A stretch of DNA of 64,000 nucleotides from an uncultured Aquimarina sp. (GCA_947498765.1 CANMLG010000006.1:62001-126000); one strand, 5' to 3'. Counted from the stretch's first letter, positions 16,640 through 25,397 are shown. Translations and numbers: made by a program. Notes: generated from the letters alone by a model not told the origin.

Positions 16640-18853
16640 ATGAAATATATCTTTTTAAGTCTTGCAACTTTGGTTGGAAGCATAAGTGCTTATGCACAAA
16701 CAACAAATCAAAAAGAAACTACTAATACAAAAAAAGATTCATTAAATGGAACTGTTTTACATGAAGTTGTGGTTTCCGCTAGTAGAGAAAAACAAAAAAG
16801 GTCGGAAGTACCCGCAGCAATCTCTGTAATTTCTCAAAAAGAATTAAACGAAGTAAAAGCCTTTGGTGTAGACCAAATAGTAAATGATGTTCCGGGTGTA
16901 TTTGTTTCGTCCTCTAAAGCATCAGGAAATGAGCAACACTTTACGGCTACGCGTTCACCTATTTCGACAAGGGCATTATTTTTATATTTGGAAGATGGTT
17001 TGCCTTTACGACCAACAGCAGTTTTTAACCATAATGCTTTGTTGGAGCTCAACTCTATTTCTTATAAAAGGGTAGAAGTATTAAAAGGACCAGCATCCAG
17101 TATTTATGGGAGTGAAGCAGTAGGAGGAAGTTTTAATTTTCTAACGAAAGATCCTTCCAAAGAGTTAACAGGAAGTGTTCAATTTCAATTGAATGATTTA
17201 GGTTTGGCTAATGGAGGTTTCGAGGTTTCCAAATACCTTTCTGAAAAATTAGGGTTTTATGTGGGAACTCAATACACCGAACGCAATAATGGACGATTAG
17301 GAAATAGTGATTATGAAAAATTTGCATCAACATTTAAATTTATTTACGATTTTTCTGAAAAAATAAAATGGACAAATGTCTACGATCTTATCGATTACAG
17401 AACGGATACTTCGGGTTCATTAAGTCAGGAAGATTATGATAATGAAAATTTTGAAAGTGATCAGACCTTTACAGAAAGAGATGCATTTGCTATTCGTTTT
17501 CGATCAACTTTTGAATCAGATTGGAATTCTAAAAACAAAACAACGGCTAGTTTTGTATATAGAGATAATCGTTTAGCTCAAATACCTTCGTTTAGAGTTC
17601 GACAAAATAGAGATAGAGGACAATTAACAGGTACAGGTTCGGGAAGAATTAATGATAATAGATTTAATAGTTATGTAGGCTTAGTGCAGCATAAAATAAA
17701 GTTTGATCAATTAAAATCTAGTTTAATAATTGGTAGTGCTGTAGATTTTTCACCTCAAACTTACGTAGAAGAAAACACAAGTATTATTGTGGATCCCGAA
17801 ACAGGAATTAATAGAAGTTTTACTATTAATGAAAATGATTTTGTGTTGGATTATCAAGCAGATATTTTGAATTATGCTGGATATGTGCAATTTGAAATAA
17901 ACCCTATCAAATCTTTAAAAATAACAAGTGCTATCCGTTATGATAGGTTTAAATATGACTTTAATAATAGAATTGCAGAAAATTCAGCAAATAGAATAAA
18001 TGATAGACAAGATCAATTTAGAAACTTTTCGCCTAAATTTGGAATAAATTACAATCCGTTAAAGAATTTAGGGATTTATGGAAGTTATTCTAACGGATTT
18101 ACACCACCTCAAACATCAACTCTATACAGAAGTCTTGGAGATGAAAATAGAAATTTAAAACCGACTACTTTTGATAATTTTGAAATAGGAATATATGCCT
18201 CTCCTGTAAGTGGTTTAAGGTTAGATTTGGCAGCTTATAGTTTGGAAGGAATAGATACTGATGTTTCGTTTAGAGATGAAGTTACTGGAGTAATTGTAAA
18301 TACAAATGCAGGGGGGACTATTTCTAGAGGAATTGAATATGGAGTTTCGTTTAAAATACATGATTTTACATTGAGTCATAATGGGAGTTATGCCGAACAT
18401 AAATACAAAAACTTTATTTTAGAAGAAACCATTACTAACCTAGATCAAAGTAGAACGAGATCAAACAGAGATGTTTCAAATAGTATTAGAGAAGTAGCAC
18501 CTAACTGGTTAGGGAACTCTAAAATAATATACACACCACATCAAATAAAAGGATTGTCATTAAGTGTAATTCATGAATTGGTAGGGGATTATAATACCAG
18601 TTTAGAAGGACAAGTGATAAACTTTAATAGTGAAGGTGGTATTGTTAGAAGTACAGAAACATATAGCGGACATAATATCATTAATAGCTTGATTTCTTAT
18701 AAATTTAAAAATGTTGAAATTTGGGGTCAGGCATTGAATATTTTTGATGACTTATATGCCGTAAGAGCTTCTTTTAATACTTTTAGAGGGGAAAATACTT
18801 TTTCGTTAGGAAACCCAAGAGCTTTTCATGTGGGTGTTAAATATAATTTTTAA
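16640..18853 (+). CDS. TonB-dependent outer-membrane receptor (siderophore/metal type)
   Basis: A 737-residue protein. It has a signal peptide ending AYAQ, then a TonB-box-like LHEVVVSASRE, a plug domain (residues about 50-165; VPAAISVISQKELN, VEVLKGPASSIYGSEAVGG) and a 22-strand-type barrel ending in GVKYNF with a terminal Phe. It lacks the N-terminal CarboxypepD-like extension of SusC proteins, so import of a siderophore, haem, metal or vitamin complex is likelier than of oligosaccharides. The neighbours support this: a Cys-motif membrane protein upstream and a PepSY membrane protein downstream. The substrate is not determinable from sequence alone. Confidence 0.88.
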   Translation: MKYIFLSLATLVGSISAYAQTTNQKETTNTKKDSLNGTVLHEVVVSASREKQKRSEVPAAISVISQKELNEVKAFGVDQIVNDVPGVFVSSSKASGNEQHFTATRSPISTRALFLYLEDGLPLRPTAVFNHNALLELNSISYKRVEVLKGPASSIYGSEAVGGSFNFLTKDPSKELTGSVQFQLNDLGLANGGFEVSKYLSEKLGFYVGTQYTERNNGRLGNSDYEKFASTFKFIYDFSEKIKWTNVYDLIDYRTDTSGSLSQEDYDNENFESDQTFTERDAFAIRFRSTFESDWNSKNKTTASFVYRDNRLAQIPSFRVRQNRDRGQLTGTGSGRINDNRFNSYVGLVQHKIKFDQLKSSLIIGSAVDFSPQTYVEENTSIIVDPETGINRSFTINENDFVLDYQADILNYAGYVQFEINPIKSLKITSAIRYDRFKYDFNNRIAENSANRINDRQDQFRNFSPKFGINYNPLKNLGIYGSYSNGFTPPQTSTLYRSLGDENRNLKPTTFDNFEIGIYASPVSGLRLDLAAYSLEGIDTDVSFRDEVTGVIVNTNAGGTISRGIEYGVSFKIHDFTLSHNGSYAEHKYKNFILEETITNLDQSRTRSNRDVSNSIREVAPNWLGNSKIIYTPHQIKGLSLSVIHELVGDYNTSLEGQVINFNSEGGIVRSTETYSGHNIINSLISYKFKNVEIWGQALNIFDDLYAVRASFNTFRGENTFSLGNPRAFHVGVKYNF

Positions 18854-18863
18854 CTATAAATTA

Positions 18864-18901
18864 AAAGAGCTTAGTATAAATTGTTAAGCTCTTTGTTTTT
18901 T
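18864..18901 (+). terminator. intrinsic terminator or attenuator between TonB receptor and PepSY gene
   Basis: AAAGAGCTTA pairs with TAAGCTCTTT and is followed by GTTTTTT. It sits in the 58-bp gap and may lower expression of the downstream PepSY gene relative to the receptor. Confidence 0.65.
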
Positions 18902-18911
18902 AAGAAAAGTC

Positions 18912-20135
18912 ATGAAATATACAGATTTAAATCAGTGGTTATGGAAATGGCATGTAATAGGCGGATTAATTTCGTTGCCATTTGTATTCATGTTAGCGGT
19001 AACGGGTGGCATTTATTTGTTTAAGGATACTATTGAAAAACCAGTACTTGATACTCTAAAAAAAGTAGATGCACAACAAAATTCAATTAGTTATAGTGAA
19101 CAATTACAAATAGCTACCAAGGCTTTTGGTAAAAAACCAAATTCAATAGTAATTCCTGCTAAAATAGGACAAGCAACTGAATTTGTAATTGGTAAGTTTA
19201 GTCATAAAAAAAGTGTGTTTGTGGATCCCTTTTTGGGAGAAGTTACTGGGAAATTTATTCCAAAAAATACTTGGATGTATACCATTAGAAAGTTGCACGG
19301 AGAGTTACTTGGAGGTAGTATAGGTACAAAAATTATAGAGTTAATTGCGAGTTGGATGATTGTACTCATTGTAACAGGAATTTATATTTTTTGGCCAGCA
19401 AGAGAATTAGGTTGGAAAGGCTTTTTTAAAATTCGAACAAATTTGGGGAAGCGTATTTTGTACAGAGATATTCATGCTCTTGGTGGTTTTTGGTTATCTG
19501 CACTGTTATTACTTACACTTGCAGGTGGCTTGCCTTGGACGGATGTATTTGGAGGTAACTTTAAAAAGTTGCAAAAAATGACAAATACAGGTTTTCCAAA
19601 AGAATGGTTTGGGGTTGGCGTAAAATCAAATGTTTCAGAAGCAGCTATTTCATTAGATGAAATGATAACTATTGCTAAACAACAAAATTTAGTAGGGCTA
19701 AACACCTTGGATTTACCAAAACACAAGGAAGGAGTGTTTAGTGTTTCAAATGCAACATTTCCATTAGAAAATCAAAAAAAAATTCATTTTGACCAATATT
19801 CAGGAAAAAAGTTGATGACTTTACATTGGAGTGATGTTGGTATTTTAATGAGAGGGCGTATGTGGGTTATGGCGTTTCATCAAGGGCAATTAGGACAATG
19901 GAATTTTGTTTTAATGCTTTTTGTTGCTATTGGGTTAGTTATAATTAGTATTACGGGTTTACTATCTTTTAAAATCAGAAACTGGGGAATTCCTACAGTT
20001 CCGGAGTCATTTAAAATAGGCTATGGATTGATCTTTTTAATGCTTTTACTTAGTGTGATGCTTCCTTTATTTGGTGCTAGTTTGTTGTTTTTGATATTGT
20101 TAAAACAGCTTATGAAAAAGTTAATAAAAACATAA
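18912..20135 (+). CDS. PepSY-associated inner-membrane protein (probable metal-uptake partner)
   Basis: A 407-residue integral membrane protein of the PepSY-TM family. The first membrane helix (WKWHVIGGLISLPFVFMLAVT) has the usual W-x-W-H start. Further helices lie near residues 145-165, 190-210, 330-355 and 370-400, and RKLHGELLGG and RDIHALGGFW carry the conserved His residues. Such proteins often accompany siderophore TonB receptors and are proposed to be inner-membrane reductases that release iron. The location 58 bp after the receptor gene fits this role. A terminator-like hairpin lies between them. The reductase activity is an inference from the family. Confidence 0.8.
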   Translation: MKYTDLNQWLWKWHVIGGLISLPFVFMLAVTGGIYLFKDTIEKPVLDTLKKVDAQQNSISYSEQLQIATKAFGKKPNSIVIPAKIGQATEFVIGKFSHKKSVFVDPFLGEVTGKFIPKNTWMYTIRKLHGELLGGSIGTKIIELIASWMIVLIVTGIYIFWPARELGWKGFFKIRTNLGKRILYRDIHALGGFWLSALLLLTLAGGLPWTDVFGGNFKKLQKMTNTGFPKEWFGVGVKSNVSEAAISLDEMITIAKQQNLVGLNTLDLPKHKEGVFSVSNATFPLENQKKIHFDQYSGKKLMTLHWSDVGILMRGRMWVMAFHQGQLGQWNFVLMLFVAIGLVIISITGLLSFKIRNWGIPTVPESFKIGYGLIFLMLLLSVMLPLFGASLLFLILLKQLMKKLIKT

Positions 20136-20141
20136 AAAATT

Positions 20142-20178
20142 ATTTTTTATCGTTTAAAAGCATTTTTTATCGATAAAA
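20142..20178 (+). promoter_or_regulatory. possible operator: 11-bp direct repeat with a palindrome
   Basis: ATTTTTTATCG occurs at 20142-20152 and again at 20162-20172, about two helical turns apart. The second copy is part of a perfect palindrome, TTTTATCGATAAAA (20165-20178). The repeats lie just upstream of a -7-like TACTTTTG at 20183-20190. Confidence 0.35.
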
Positions 20179-20182
20179 TGTT

Positions 20183-20190
20183 TACTTTTG
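20183..20190 (+). promoter_or_regulatory. -7-like element for the 20214 lipoprotein gene
   Basis: TACTTTTG matches TAnnTTTG and lies 23 bp ahead of the ATG at 20214, right after the direct-repeat/palindrome region. Confidence 0.45.
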
Positions 20191-20213
20191 GATAAATCAA
20201 AATAATTTAACTA

Positions 20214-20714
20214 ATGTACAGGATAGCAATATTTTCTTTAATTATAGCTTTTTCAATTTTTACTTCATGTGAATCAGATAATGGAGATAATGAGAAAGTT
20301 GATGTTATGAATAATGAAAGTGGTAATCTTGGTGCCACAAGTAATTTAGATTCGGAAACGGCAAAAAAACTAGTAGGAACTTGGCGATTAAAAAAATTGA
20401 TTACTAAAGATGGTAATGATTTTACCTCAAGTTGTGCTATTAAAGATAGTATAGTGGTAAGCAATAATTTGCAATTTGTAGAGACTAGACATCAACTAAC
20501 ACAAAGTAATGGATGTGTTTTAAAAGGAGATTTTAATTACCAGTTTTTTATAGAATTACAAAGAGGTAGAGAAATTTTATTTTTTAGACAAGAAGGAAAA
20601 GGTGAAGAGCAAGATATTGATGGTACGTATAGATTTGACGGTTCGGATCTTGAATTGATTTTTATAGAGAATATTGTTGATAAAACAACGGTTACTTATG
20701 AAAGAGTAAACTAG
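20214..20714 (+). CDS. small lipocalin-like lipoprotein
   Basis: A 166-residue predicted lipoprotein (hydrophobic signal ending FTSC, then an acidic Ser/Asn tether). The domain begins GTWRLKKL and carries DGNDFTSSC, TRHQL and NGCVLKGDF, matching in order the motifs of the lipoprotein at 15593. It ends in beta strands (DGTYRFDGSDLELIF). It lies 78 bp after the PepSY gene but has its own promoter-like motif, so it may be separately regulated. A strong terminator follows. The ligand is unknown. Confidence 0.75.
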   Translation: MYRIAIFSLIIAFSIFTSCESDNGDNEKVDVMNNESGNLGATSNLDSETAKKLVGTWRLKKLITKDGNDFTSSCAIKDSIVVSNNLQFVETRHQLTQSNGCVLKGDFNYQFFIELQRGREILFFRQEGKGEEQDIDGTYRFDGSDLELIFIENIVDKTTVTYERVN

Positions 20715-20784
20715 TAGTATATTTATAGTATTTTGGCTGTAAACAACAAGATATTTGTTTCTTGGAACAAAAAAAATAAAAAAG

Positions 20785-20816
20785 AGAGTGTCTATTTTTT
20801 TAGACACTCTTTTTTG
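20785..20816. terminator. bidirectional intrinsic terminator
   Basis: AGAGTGTCTA (20785-20794) pairs perfectly with TAGACACTCT (20801-20810). A-rich and T-rich flanks lie on either side, so it can serve the rightward lipoprotein gene and the convergent msrC-like gene. Confidence 0.8.
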
Positions 20817-20859
20817 TTAATAGATAAAAATTGAGGCTAATTAATATAATCTACATCTA

Positions 20860-21345
20860 CTATTGAAAAATACTAAGAATTTTTTCTAAAAAATTTTGGT
20901 CAATTTCGTCAAACGCCGAAAATTCTTCACTATCAATATCTAAAACAGCTATAAGCTGTTTATTTTTGTTAAATACAGGAACTACAATTTCAGATTTTGA
21001 ATTGGGATCACAAGTAATATGGTCTTCCCCTTCTACTAATACAGTAACATCCTTAACAATTTTTGTTTTTTTAGATAAGGCTACACTTCCGCAAACCCCT
21101 TTTCCGTAATCAATATGCATGCAGGCAACAGTGCCTTGATAAGGGCCAATACTTAATTTGTTATGCTGGTTAGCAATGTAAAAACCAACCCAGTAGATAT
21201 AAGGTAAATTTTGTTTTAAAACGGCATTAATGGTGGCCATTTTTAAAATGGTATCAGTTTCGTTTTCTAATAAAGCTTCGAGTTGTTTTTGCGCTGTTCT
21301 GTAGCTGTTTATTTTTTTTTCTGGCTGTAGTTTACTATTCATCAT
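20860..21345 (-). CDS. msrC: free methionine-R-sulfoxide reductase (GAF-domain fRMsr)
   Basis: A 161-residue single GAF domain. It has the family markers YWVGFYI, GPYQGTVACMHI, GKGVCG, HITCDPNSKSEIVVP and VLDIDSEEF. Three cysteines (75, 85 and 112) occupy the positions of the catalytic and resolving cysteines of E. coli YebR/MsrC, so the reaction is reduction of free L-methionine-R-sulfoxide in the cytoplasm. It protects against oxidative damage. It lies downstream of the GH86 gene on the same strand but behind a terminator (21387-21420), so it is probably transcribed alone. Confidence 0.85.
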   Translation of the reverse strand: MMNSKLQPEKKINSYRTAQKQLEALLENETDTILKMATINAVLKQNLPYIYWVGFYIANQHNKLSIGPYQGTVACMHIDYGKGVCGSVALSKKTKIVKDVTVLVEGEDHITCDPNSKSEIVVPVFNKNKQLIAVLDIDSEEFSAFDEIDQNFLEKILSIFQ

Positions 21346-21386
21346 TGTGTAAATAAGAGTATAAAATTACAAGTTTTTGTGTTTTA

Positions 21387-21420
21387 TAAAAAAATAAAGA
21401 CCACTTAAAAAGTGATCTTT
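21387..21420 (-). terminator. intrinsic terminator of the GH86 gene
   Basis: On the minus strand AAAGATCACTT pairs with AAGTGGTCTTT around a 3-nt loop, followed by a T-rich run, 30 bp past the stop codon. Confidence 0.75.
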
Positions 21421-21449
21421 ATCAGTAAGGATATTGGTATATCTCTTTT

Positions 21450-24173
21450 TTATTGAATAATCAGTTTTTTTGTTTCTGTTCCTTCAATTTCAATAAAATA
21501 AATACCAGAAACTAGTCCTGAGGTTTCCAAAAATGAAATACCATCTTCGGTTAGTATGCTATTTACCAATGTTCCAGAGACATCATAGATAGCTACTGTT
21601 GTTCCTTTTTTAGTATTGGCAATAGTTACTTTTTGCTGATTACTTACTGGATTTGGGTATAGAAGTAATTCGGCATCATCAGTTTCAGGTAATGAGGCTA
21701 AAAGTCTACTACTTGAATTAGATGATACTATCCTCCAATTAAAAGTTTCCCAACTTTGATCGGCTGCCCCTTTAGGGAATACAGCTGTGTTATTTTGATT
21801 ATGCGGAGCTTGTAGCCATTTACCAGTATGTAAGCTTTTAAAAGCTACTTTACCAGCACCTTTTGATTTCCATTCAAAACGTTCCCATCCTTTTAATTCT
21901 AATCCTGCCGCCCTAACAGCTGAGTTTTGGTTAAAGCCATTTACTTGTAAGTAACGTTGCGCATTTAAATTGAACAATGCAATACCTCCTAAAGGATGGT
22001 TAACTATTCTAAATTTTTGGCGATTACCAAATGCTTGAGATTGATTGGCGTAAATTTGATTGTTTAATTCTGCTACAGCAGAAAGGTATTTACTATCGCC
22101 ACCAGACTTTTGTAAAGTGATGACTTGTCCAACAGGTATGCCACTTATTGTTCCAATAGGAGTTGGTGAAGGTGTGCCTATGTTACCACGGATATTAGCA
22201 GTCATACGGAATACTTGAAGTGCCATAGAGGTGATAAATCCACCTGCATCCGGAAAACGTACTGAAATAGTATTCCCATTGGCTTTTAAAGCACCAAGAG
22301 GAACATCAACTTCAATAATTGAGTGGAATCGCTCTCTAAAGCCTTGTCCAACCCCAGAACCACGCCATTGTTTTGCACTATTAATTTCTGTGCCATTTAC
22401 AAAAACGCGAGGTAGTTTTTGCAAATTGTGAGCACGTCCAACACCAATTCGTAGGGTAGCTTCGCCAAATTGAGGTTTGTTCCCAATATTAATATTGAAA
22501 TTTTGATTCTGGTTGGCTTCAATATATTCTAGATAAGCTGCAGCATTACGTGTAGCATAATGCTTAGTTTCGTTTGATGTTTGATTAATATTGATATTGT
22601 TTTTAAAGTGATATCTCAATACCATAGTAGCTTCAGATCCTATGGTCATGGTACTTGCTTTATTAGTGCCTACAAAACGAGGACTGTAAAAAGGGTTGCC
22701 GTTAGCATCGGCAAATAAGTGCTTTTCATGTACATATTCAACTGCATTGTTTCCTGTGCCTCTAATATTTAAATTAAAGCTTTTTGGTGTTCTGTATAAG
22801 TTGTTTACAATTACATATAAATCTTGCCCTTGTACATAGGAGTCTACCTGTAAGTTTACATCAGCAGGTTTAGAGTCTACACGAGTTCCTCTAACATCGG
22901 ACCAAAGCTGGTAAAAACGAATAAGTTCGGTATAACTGTATTTTTGATTAGGAACATTACGATCTGGACCAAAAGGATTATTTCTATTTACCCAGTATGT
23001 TCCATTAGGTTCATTATTATTTTTTAATAGGCGCCAAGAGTAAGGAAAACCAATACCAGGGCTAACAGGTGACCCCTCGGCTAAGCCATAAGCCCATTCG
23101 GCTTTAATAGGAACAAAAGGGATAGCTTTAACAATTTGATCTGGACGCTCCATAAATTGCATCATCATTGAGCTCATTGATCTAAGCGATAGCCAATCTC
23201 TACTAGCATTATATCGTTCTCTATAATTATTGTTCAATTGCGACCCATATTCTGAAATCAAAAAAGGTTTTTTCTTTCCTGTAATAAAACCATAATTTTC
23301 TAGCTGATCTAAGGTAGCTTCAATATTTCCTCCTTTACGATAAGCCCAATCACGGTTACCAGCACCAAAGACGGGTTGGTCATATATGTGTAATGAATAA
23401 AAATCCATGGCACCTCCAGCAATATCAATAAATCGTTTCCAACGATCATTCCATTGTCCAAAGTTTCTTTTATCCAACAAAGGAAAAGCAGTGGTCCAGC
23501 CACCTACTTTAGGTCTTCCGTTTGCTGGGACATTGTTTTTGTAAGTATTGGCAGCATTTTTATGAAAGTTAAAAATACGATCCAAAGGTTCAGGGCTTTT
23601 ACCTGCGGGGATAAAGTCAACCAAAGGGTATACTGGCTCGTTTAATATTTCAATATAAGATGGTCTTGGTCTGCCCGAAGTACCGCCGTTACCATGTTTT
23701 TTAACCCAAGCAGCAGTTCTACGTCCCCACGCATACCCATCGGCATTAAAAGTAACATAGGCTTTTTCTTGAGCAGCAACTACTAAATCTTGGTCTCGTT
23801 CATAAGCAAAACGATCAGTAAGTGCAGGATAACTAAATCCTTCTGTAGTACTTAAATTTTGATTGTTAATTTGAGCAGCACTAAAACCTGTAATTGCTCT
23901 TGTAAACGCCCCAGTTTCTCTAGACAACCAAGCGTCATAAGTTCGGGTTAGCTCATATAGGCGGCCTGGATTAGTACCACCACCATTTTGGTCATTCCAA
24001 TCGGCTTCAAAATTGGCAGAGTGAACAGTTATGTATTTTTTACGATCAAAGGTTGATTTTCCTCCTACTTGATGCTTGGTATGTGCATTGACCTCTACAT
24101 TTATTTGAGATTGCCCATAAAAATTTAAAAACAAGGCTATCAGGCCTAATAAAGTTTTGGTAGTTTGTTTCAT
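21450..24173 (-). CDS. secreted GH86 beta-agarase/beta-porphyranase with C-terminal trefoil-like and T9SS sorting domains
   Basis: A 907-residue multidomain protein. It has a signal peptide (residues 1-22) and a GH86 catalytic module (about 25-540) with the acid/base Glu179 in IEILNEP and the nucleophile Glu308 in FLISEYGSQ, 129 residues apart as in known GH86 enzymes. A further beta-sandwich region runs to about 690. A fascin/ricin-like beta-trefoil region follows (about 705-820; KYLSAVAEL, RYLQVNG, KWLQAP). The type A T9SS sorting domain is at the end (LLLYPNPVSNQQ...KKLIIQ). GH86 enzymes cut beta-1,4 bonds in agarose or porphyran, and the sequence alone does not decide which. It is probably secreted or surface-bound. 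Confidence 0.9.
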   Translation of the reverse strand: MKQTTKTLLGLIALFLNFYGQSQINVEVNAHTKHQVGGKSTFDRKKYITVHSANFEADWNDQNGGGTNPGRLYELTRTYDAWLSRETGAFTRAITGFSAAQINNQNLSTTEGFSYPALTDRFAYERDQDLVVAAQEKAYVTFNADGYAWGRRTAAWVKKHGNGGTSGRPRPSYIEILNEPVYPLVDFIPAGKSPEPLDRIFNFHKNAANTYKNNVPANGRPKVGGWTTAFPLLDKRNFGQWNDRWKRFIDIAGGAMDFYSLHIYDQPVFGAGNRDWAYRKGGNIEATLDQLENYGFITGKKKPFLISEYGSQLNNNYRERYNASRDWLSLRSMSSMMMQFMERPDQIVKAIPFVPIKAEWAYGLAEGSPVSPGIGFPYSWRLLKNNNEPNGTYWVNRNNPFGPDRNVPNQKYSYTELIRFYQLWSDVRGTRVDSKPADVNLQVDSYVQGQDLYVIVNNLYRTPKSFNLNIRGTGNNAVEYVHEKHLFADANGNPFYSPRFVGTNKASTMTIGSEATMVLRYHFKNNININQTSNETKHYATRNAAAYLEYIEANQNQNFNINIGNKPQFGEATLRIGVGRAHNLQKLPRVFVNGTEINSAKQWRGSGVGQGFRERFHSIIEVDVPLGALKANGNTISVRFPDAGGFITSMALQVFRMTANIRGNIGTPSPTPIGTISGIPVGQVITLQKSGGDSKYLSAVAELNNQIYANQSQAFGNRQKFRIVNHPLGGIALFNLNAQRYLQVNGFNQNSAVRAAGLELKGWERFEWKSKGAGKVAFKSLHTGKWLQAPHNQNNTAVFPKGAADQSWETFNWRIVSSNSSSRLLASLPETDDAELLLYPNPVSNQQKVTIANTKKGTTVAIYDVSGTLVNSILTEDGISFLETSGLVSGIYFIEIEGTETKKLIIQ

Positions 24174-24204
24174 TTGTAGTAAGTAATTATATAAGTGTTT
24201 GTGG

Positions 24205-24224
24205 TTTTTTTTTTTTTTTTTTTT
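24205..24224. repeat. 20-bp homopolymeric T tract upstream of the GH86 gene
   Basis: Twenty uninterrupted T residues on the plus strand (A on the coding strand) lie 32-51 bp upstream of the GH86 start codon, within the leader or promoter. Tracts this long are prone to slipped-strand length change. Confidence 0.8.
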
Positions 24225-24427
24225 ATGTTGTGTAAGATATAGTTTACGTTAATGTTAGCTATGTGTTAATTATTTAGTAGTATTTATTGTAGGGGTGATA
24301 ATTTTATTTGTTTTTTAAAGTGTTGTAAATGTAGTGTTTGTGTTTATTTTTAATGAAAAAAAGTAAATTATATATTTTTAAAAATAAATTGGTTTGAATG
24401 TGTTTTAAATATTAAAACTAACACTTA

Positions 24428-24459
24428 AATGCACTTTAATCGATTTTTAATGCACTTTA
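24428..24459 (-). promoter_or_regulatory. possible operator: direct repeat upstream of GH86
   Basis: AATGCACTTTA occurs at 24428-24438 and 24449-24459, 21 bp apart (two helical turns), about 255 bp upstream of the GH86 start. Direct repeats with this spacing are typical binding sites for AraC-type or similar dimeric activators. The assignment to GH86 is by position only. Confidence 0.35.
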
Positions 24460-24521
24460 TCTAAAAAAACATTTTCGTAAGAAGTGATTCAGAAGTCAGA
24501 TAAAAGTATTTAGAAGGCATT

Positions 24522-24600
24522 TTTAACCCAGATTAGATGTTGGGATTTTGCAGTAGATCATGGATGGAGTAGGTTTTTTAGTGCATGATCTTGGTTTAAT
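24522..24600 (+). repeat. MITE-like inverted-repeat element, copy 3 (short form)
   Basis: A 79-bp relative of the 178-bp element. The left end TTTAACCCAGATTA and the right end TTTTTTAGTGCATGATCTTG followed by GTTTAAT align with copy 1. The GTAGATC...GTAnnTTTTTTA part of the interior is also shared. The middle of the longer copies is missing. Confidence 0.6.
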
Positions 24601-24646
24601 CCATTCTATGGGTAGTGTTTATTTCTATATTTCTTGGCTAAAAAAT

Positions 24647-24681
24647 AAAGCCTTCATTAACTGAAAATTAATGAAGGCTTT
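24647..24681 (-). terminator. intrinsic terminator of queE
   Basis: AAAGCCTTCATTAA (24647-24660) pairs perfectly with TTAATGAAGGCTTT (24668-24681), with a T-run on the minus-strand 3' side. A second, weaker hairpin (CATCATAA/TTATGATG, 24698-24729) lies between it and the gene. Confidence 0.8.
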
Positions 24682-24748
24682 TAAAAAAAAATCTAGCATC
24701 ATAATATTTACCTATAAAATGTTATGATGTTTATTAAGTATGTTATTT

Positions 24749-25381
24749 TTAAGGAATATTGAGGTACTTATGTGTTTGTAATGATATTTTCCATTTAGGA
24801 TGTTGCATTACATAATCAACAATTAATGGGATTACTTTATCGCGTTTACTCCATTCGGGCTGGAGATATAAAATACAATCTTCGGATACTTGCTCGGCTT
24901 GTTTTTCTGCAAAATCAAAATCCGAGGTATTGTAAACTATAACTTTGAGTTCGTTGGCTTTTTTATAAACACTTTGAGTGGGAAGTTTTAATTTTTTGGG
25001 GGATAAACAAATCCAATCCCATTCTCCAGAAAGTTCATAGGCGCCAGAGGTTTCAATATGGATTTTAGCATTTTTATTGTGAAGCCCTTTAGTTAACTCG
25101 CTCATATCCCAAGTTAAAGGTTCACCTCCAGTAACTACAACAACATTACTATATTTTATAGCGTTTTCAACAATAGTTTCAGTAGGAGTGGGTGGGTGTA
25201 ATTCGGCATTCCAACTTTCTTTAACGTCGCACCAATGGCAACCTACGTCACAACCACCAATTCTAATAAAGTATGCAGCAGTTCCTTTGTGATATCCTTC
25301 ACCTTGTATGGTGTAAAACTCTTCCATTAAAGGAAGCATTTGGCCTTTAGCAACTAAATTGTTGATCTCTGTTTTTGTCAT
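24749..25381 (-). CDS. queE: 7-carboxy-7-deazaguanine synthase (radical SAM)
   Basis: About 210 residues. EEFYTIQGEGYHKGTAAYF is followed by the radical-SAM cysteine cluster CDVGCHWC (C-x3-C-x2-C), VVVTGGEPLTW and IHIETSGAYEL. QueE turns 6-carboxytetrahydropterin into 7-carboxy-7-deazaguanine in the queuosine (preQ1) pathway; queA, a later step, is also in this window at 35116. I chose the ATG at 25381 because a -7 element (25390-25397) lies inside any longer reading frame from 25408. The MLPLMEEF Met at 25339 is an alternative. If 25381 is right, the leader is very short or absent. Confidence 0.9.
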   Translation of the reverse strand: MTKTEINNLVAKGQMLPLMEEFYTIQGEGYHKGTAAYFIRIGGCDVGCHWCDVKESWNAELHPPTPTETIVENAIKYSNVVVVTGGEPLTWDMSELTKGLHNKNAKIHIETSGAYELSGEWDWICLSPKKLKLPTQSVYKKANELKVIVYNTSDFDFAEKQAEQVSEDCILYLQPEWSKRDKVIPLIVDYVMQHPKWKISLQTHKYLNIP

Positions 25382-25389
25382 ATTAAATG

Positions 25390-25397
25390 CAAAGATA
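25390..25397 (-). promoter_or_regulatory. -7-like element for queE
   Basis: On the minus strand TATCTTTG matches TAnnTTTG and ends 8 bp before the ATG at 25381. A TTG lies about 17 bp further upstream. The position argues for the shorter QueE start. Confidence 0.5.

Larger units (their letters stand above)
24174..24748. other. intergenic region upstream of the GH86 gene
   Basis: A 575-bp AT-rich spacer that holds the GH86 promoter region. Noted parts are a 20-T tract (24205-24224), an 11-bp direct repeat (24428-24459), a short copy of the inverted-repeat element (24522-24600) and two hairpins after queE (24647-24729). No ORF of coding character was found. Confidence 0.6.
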
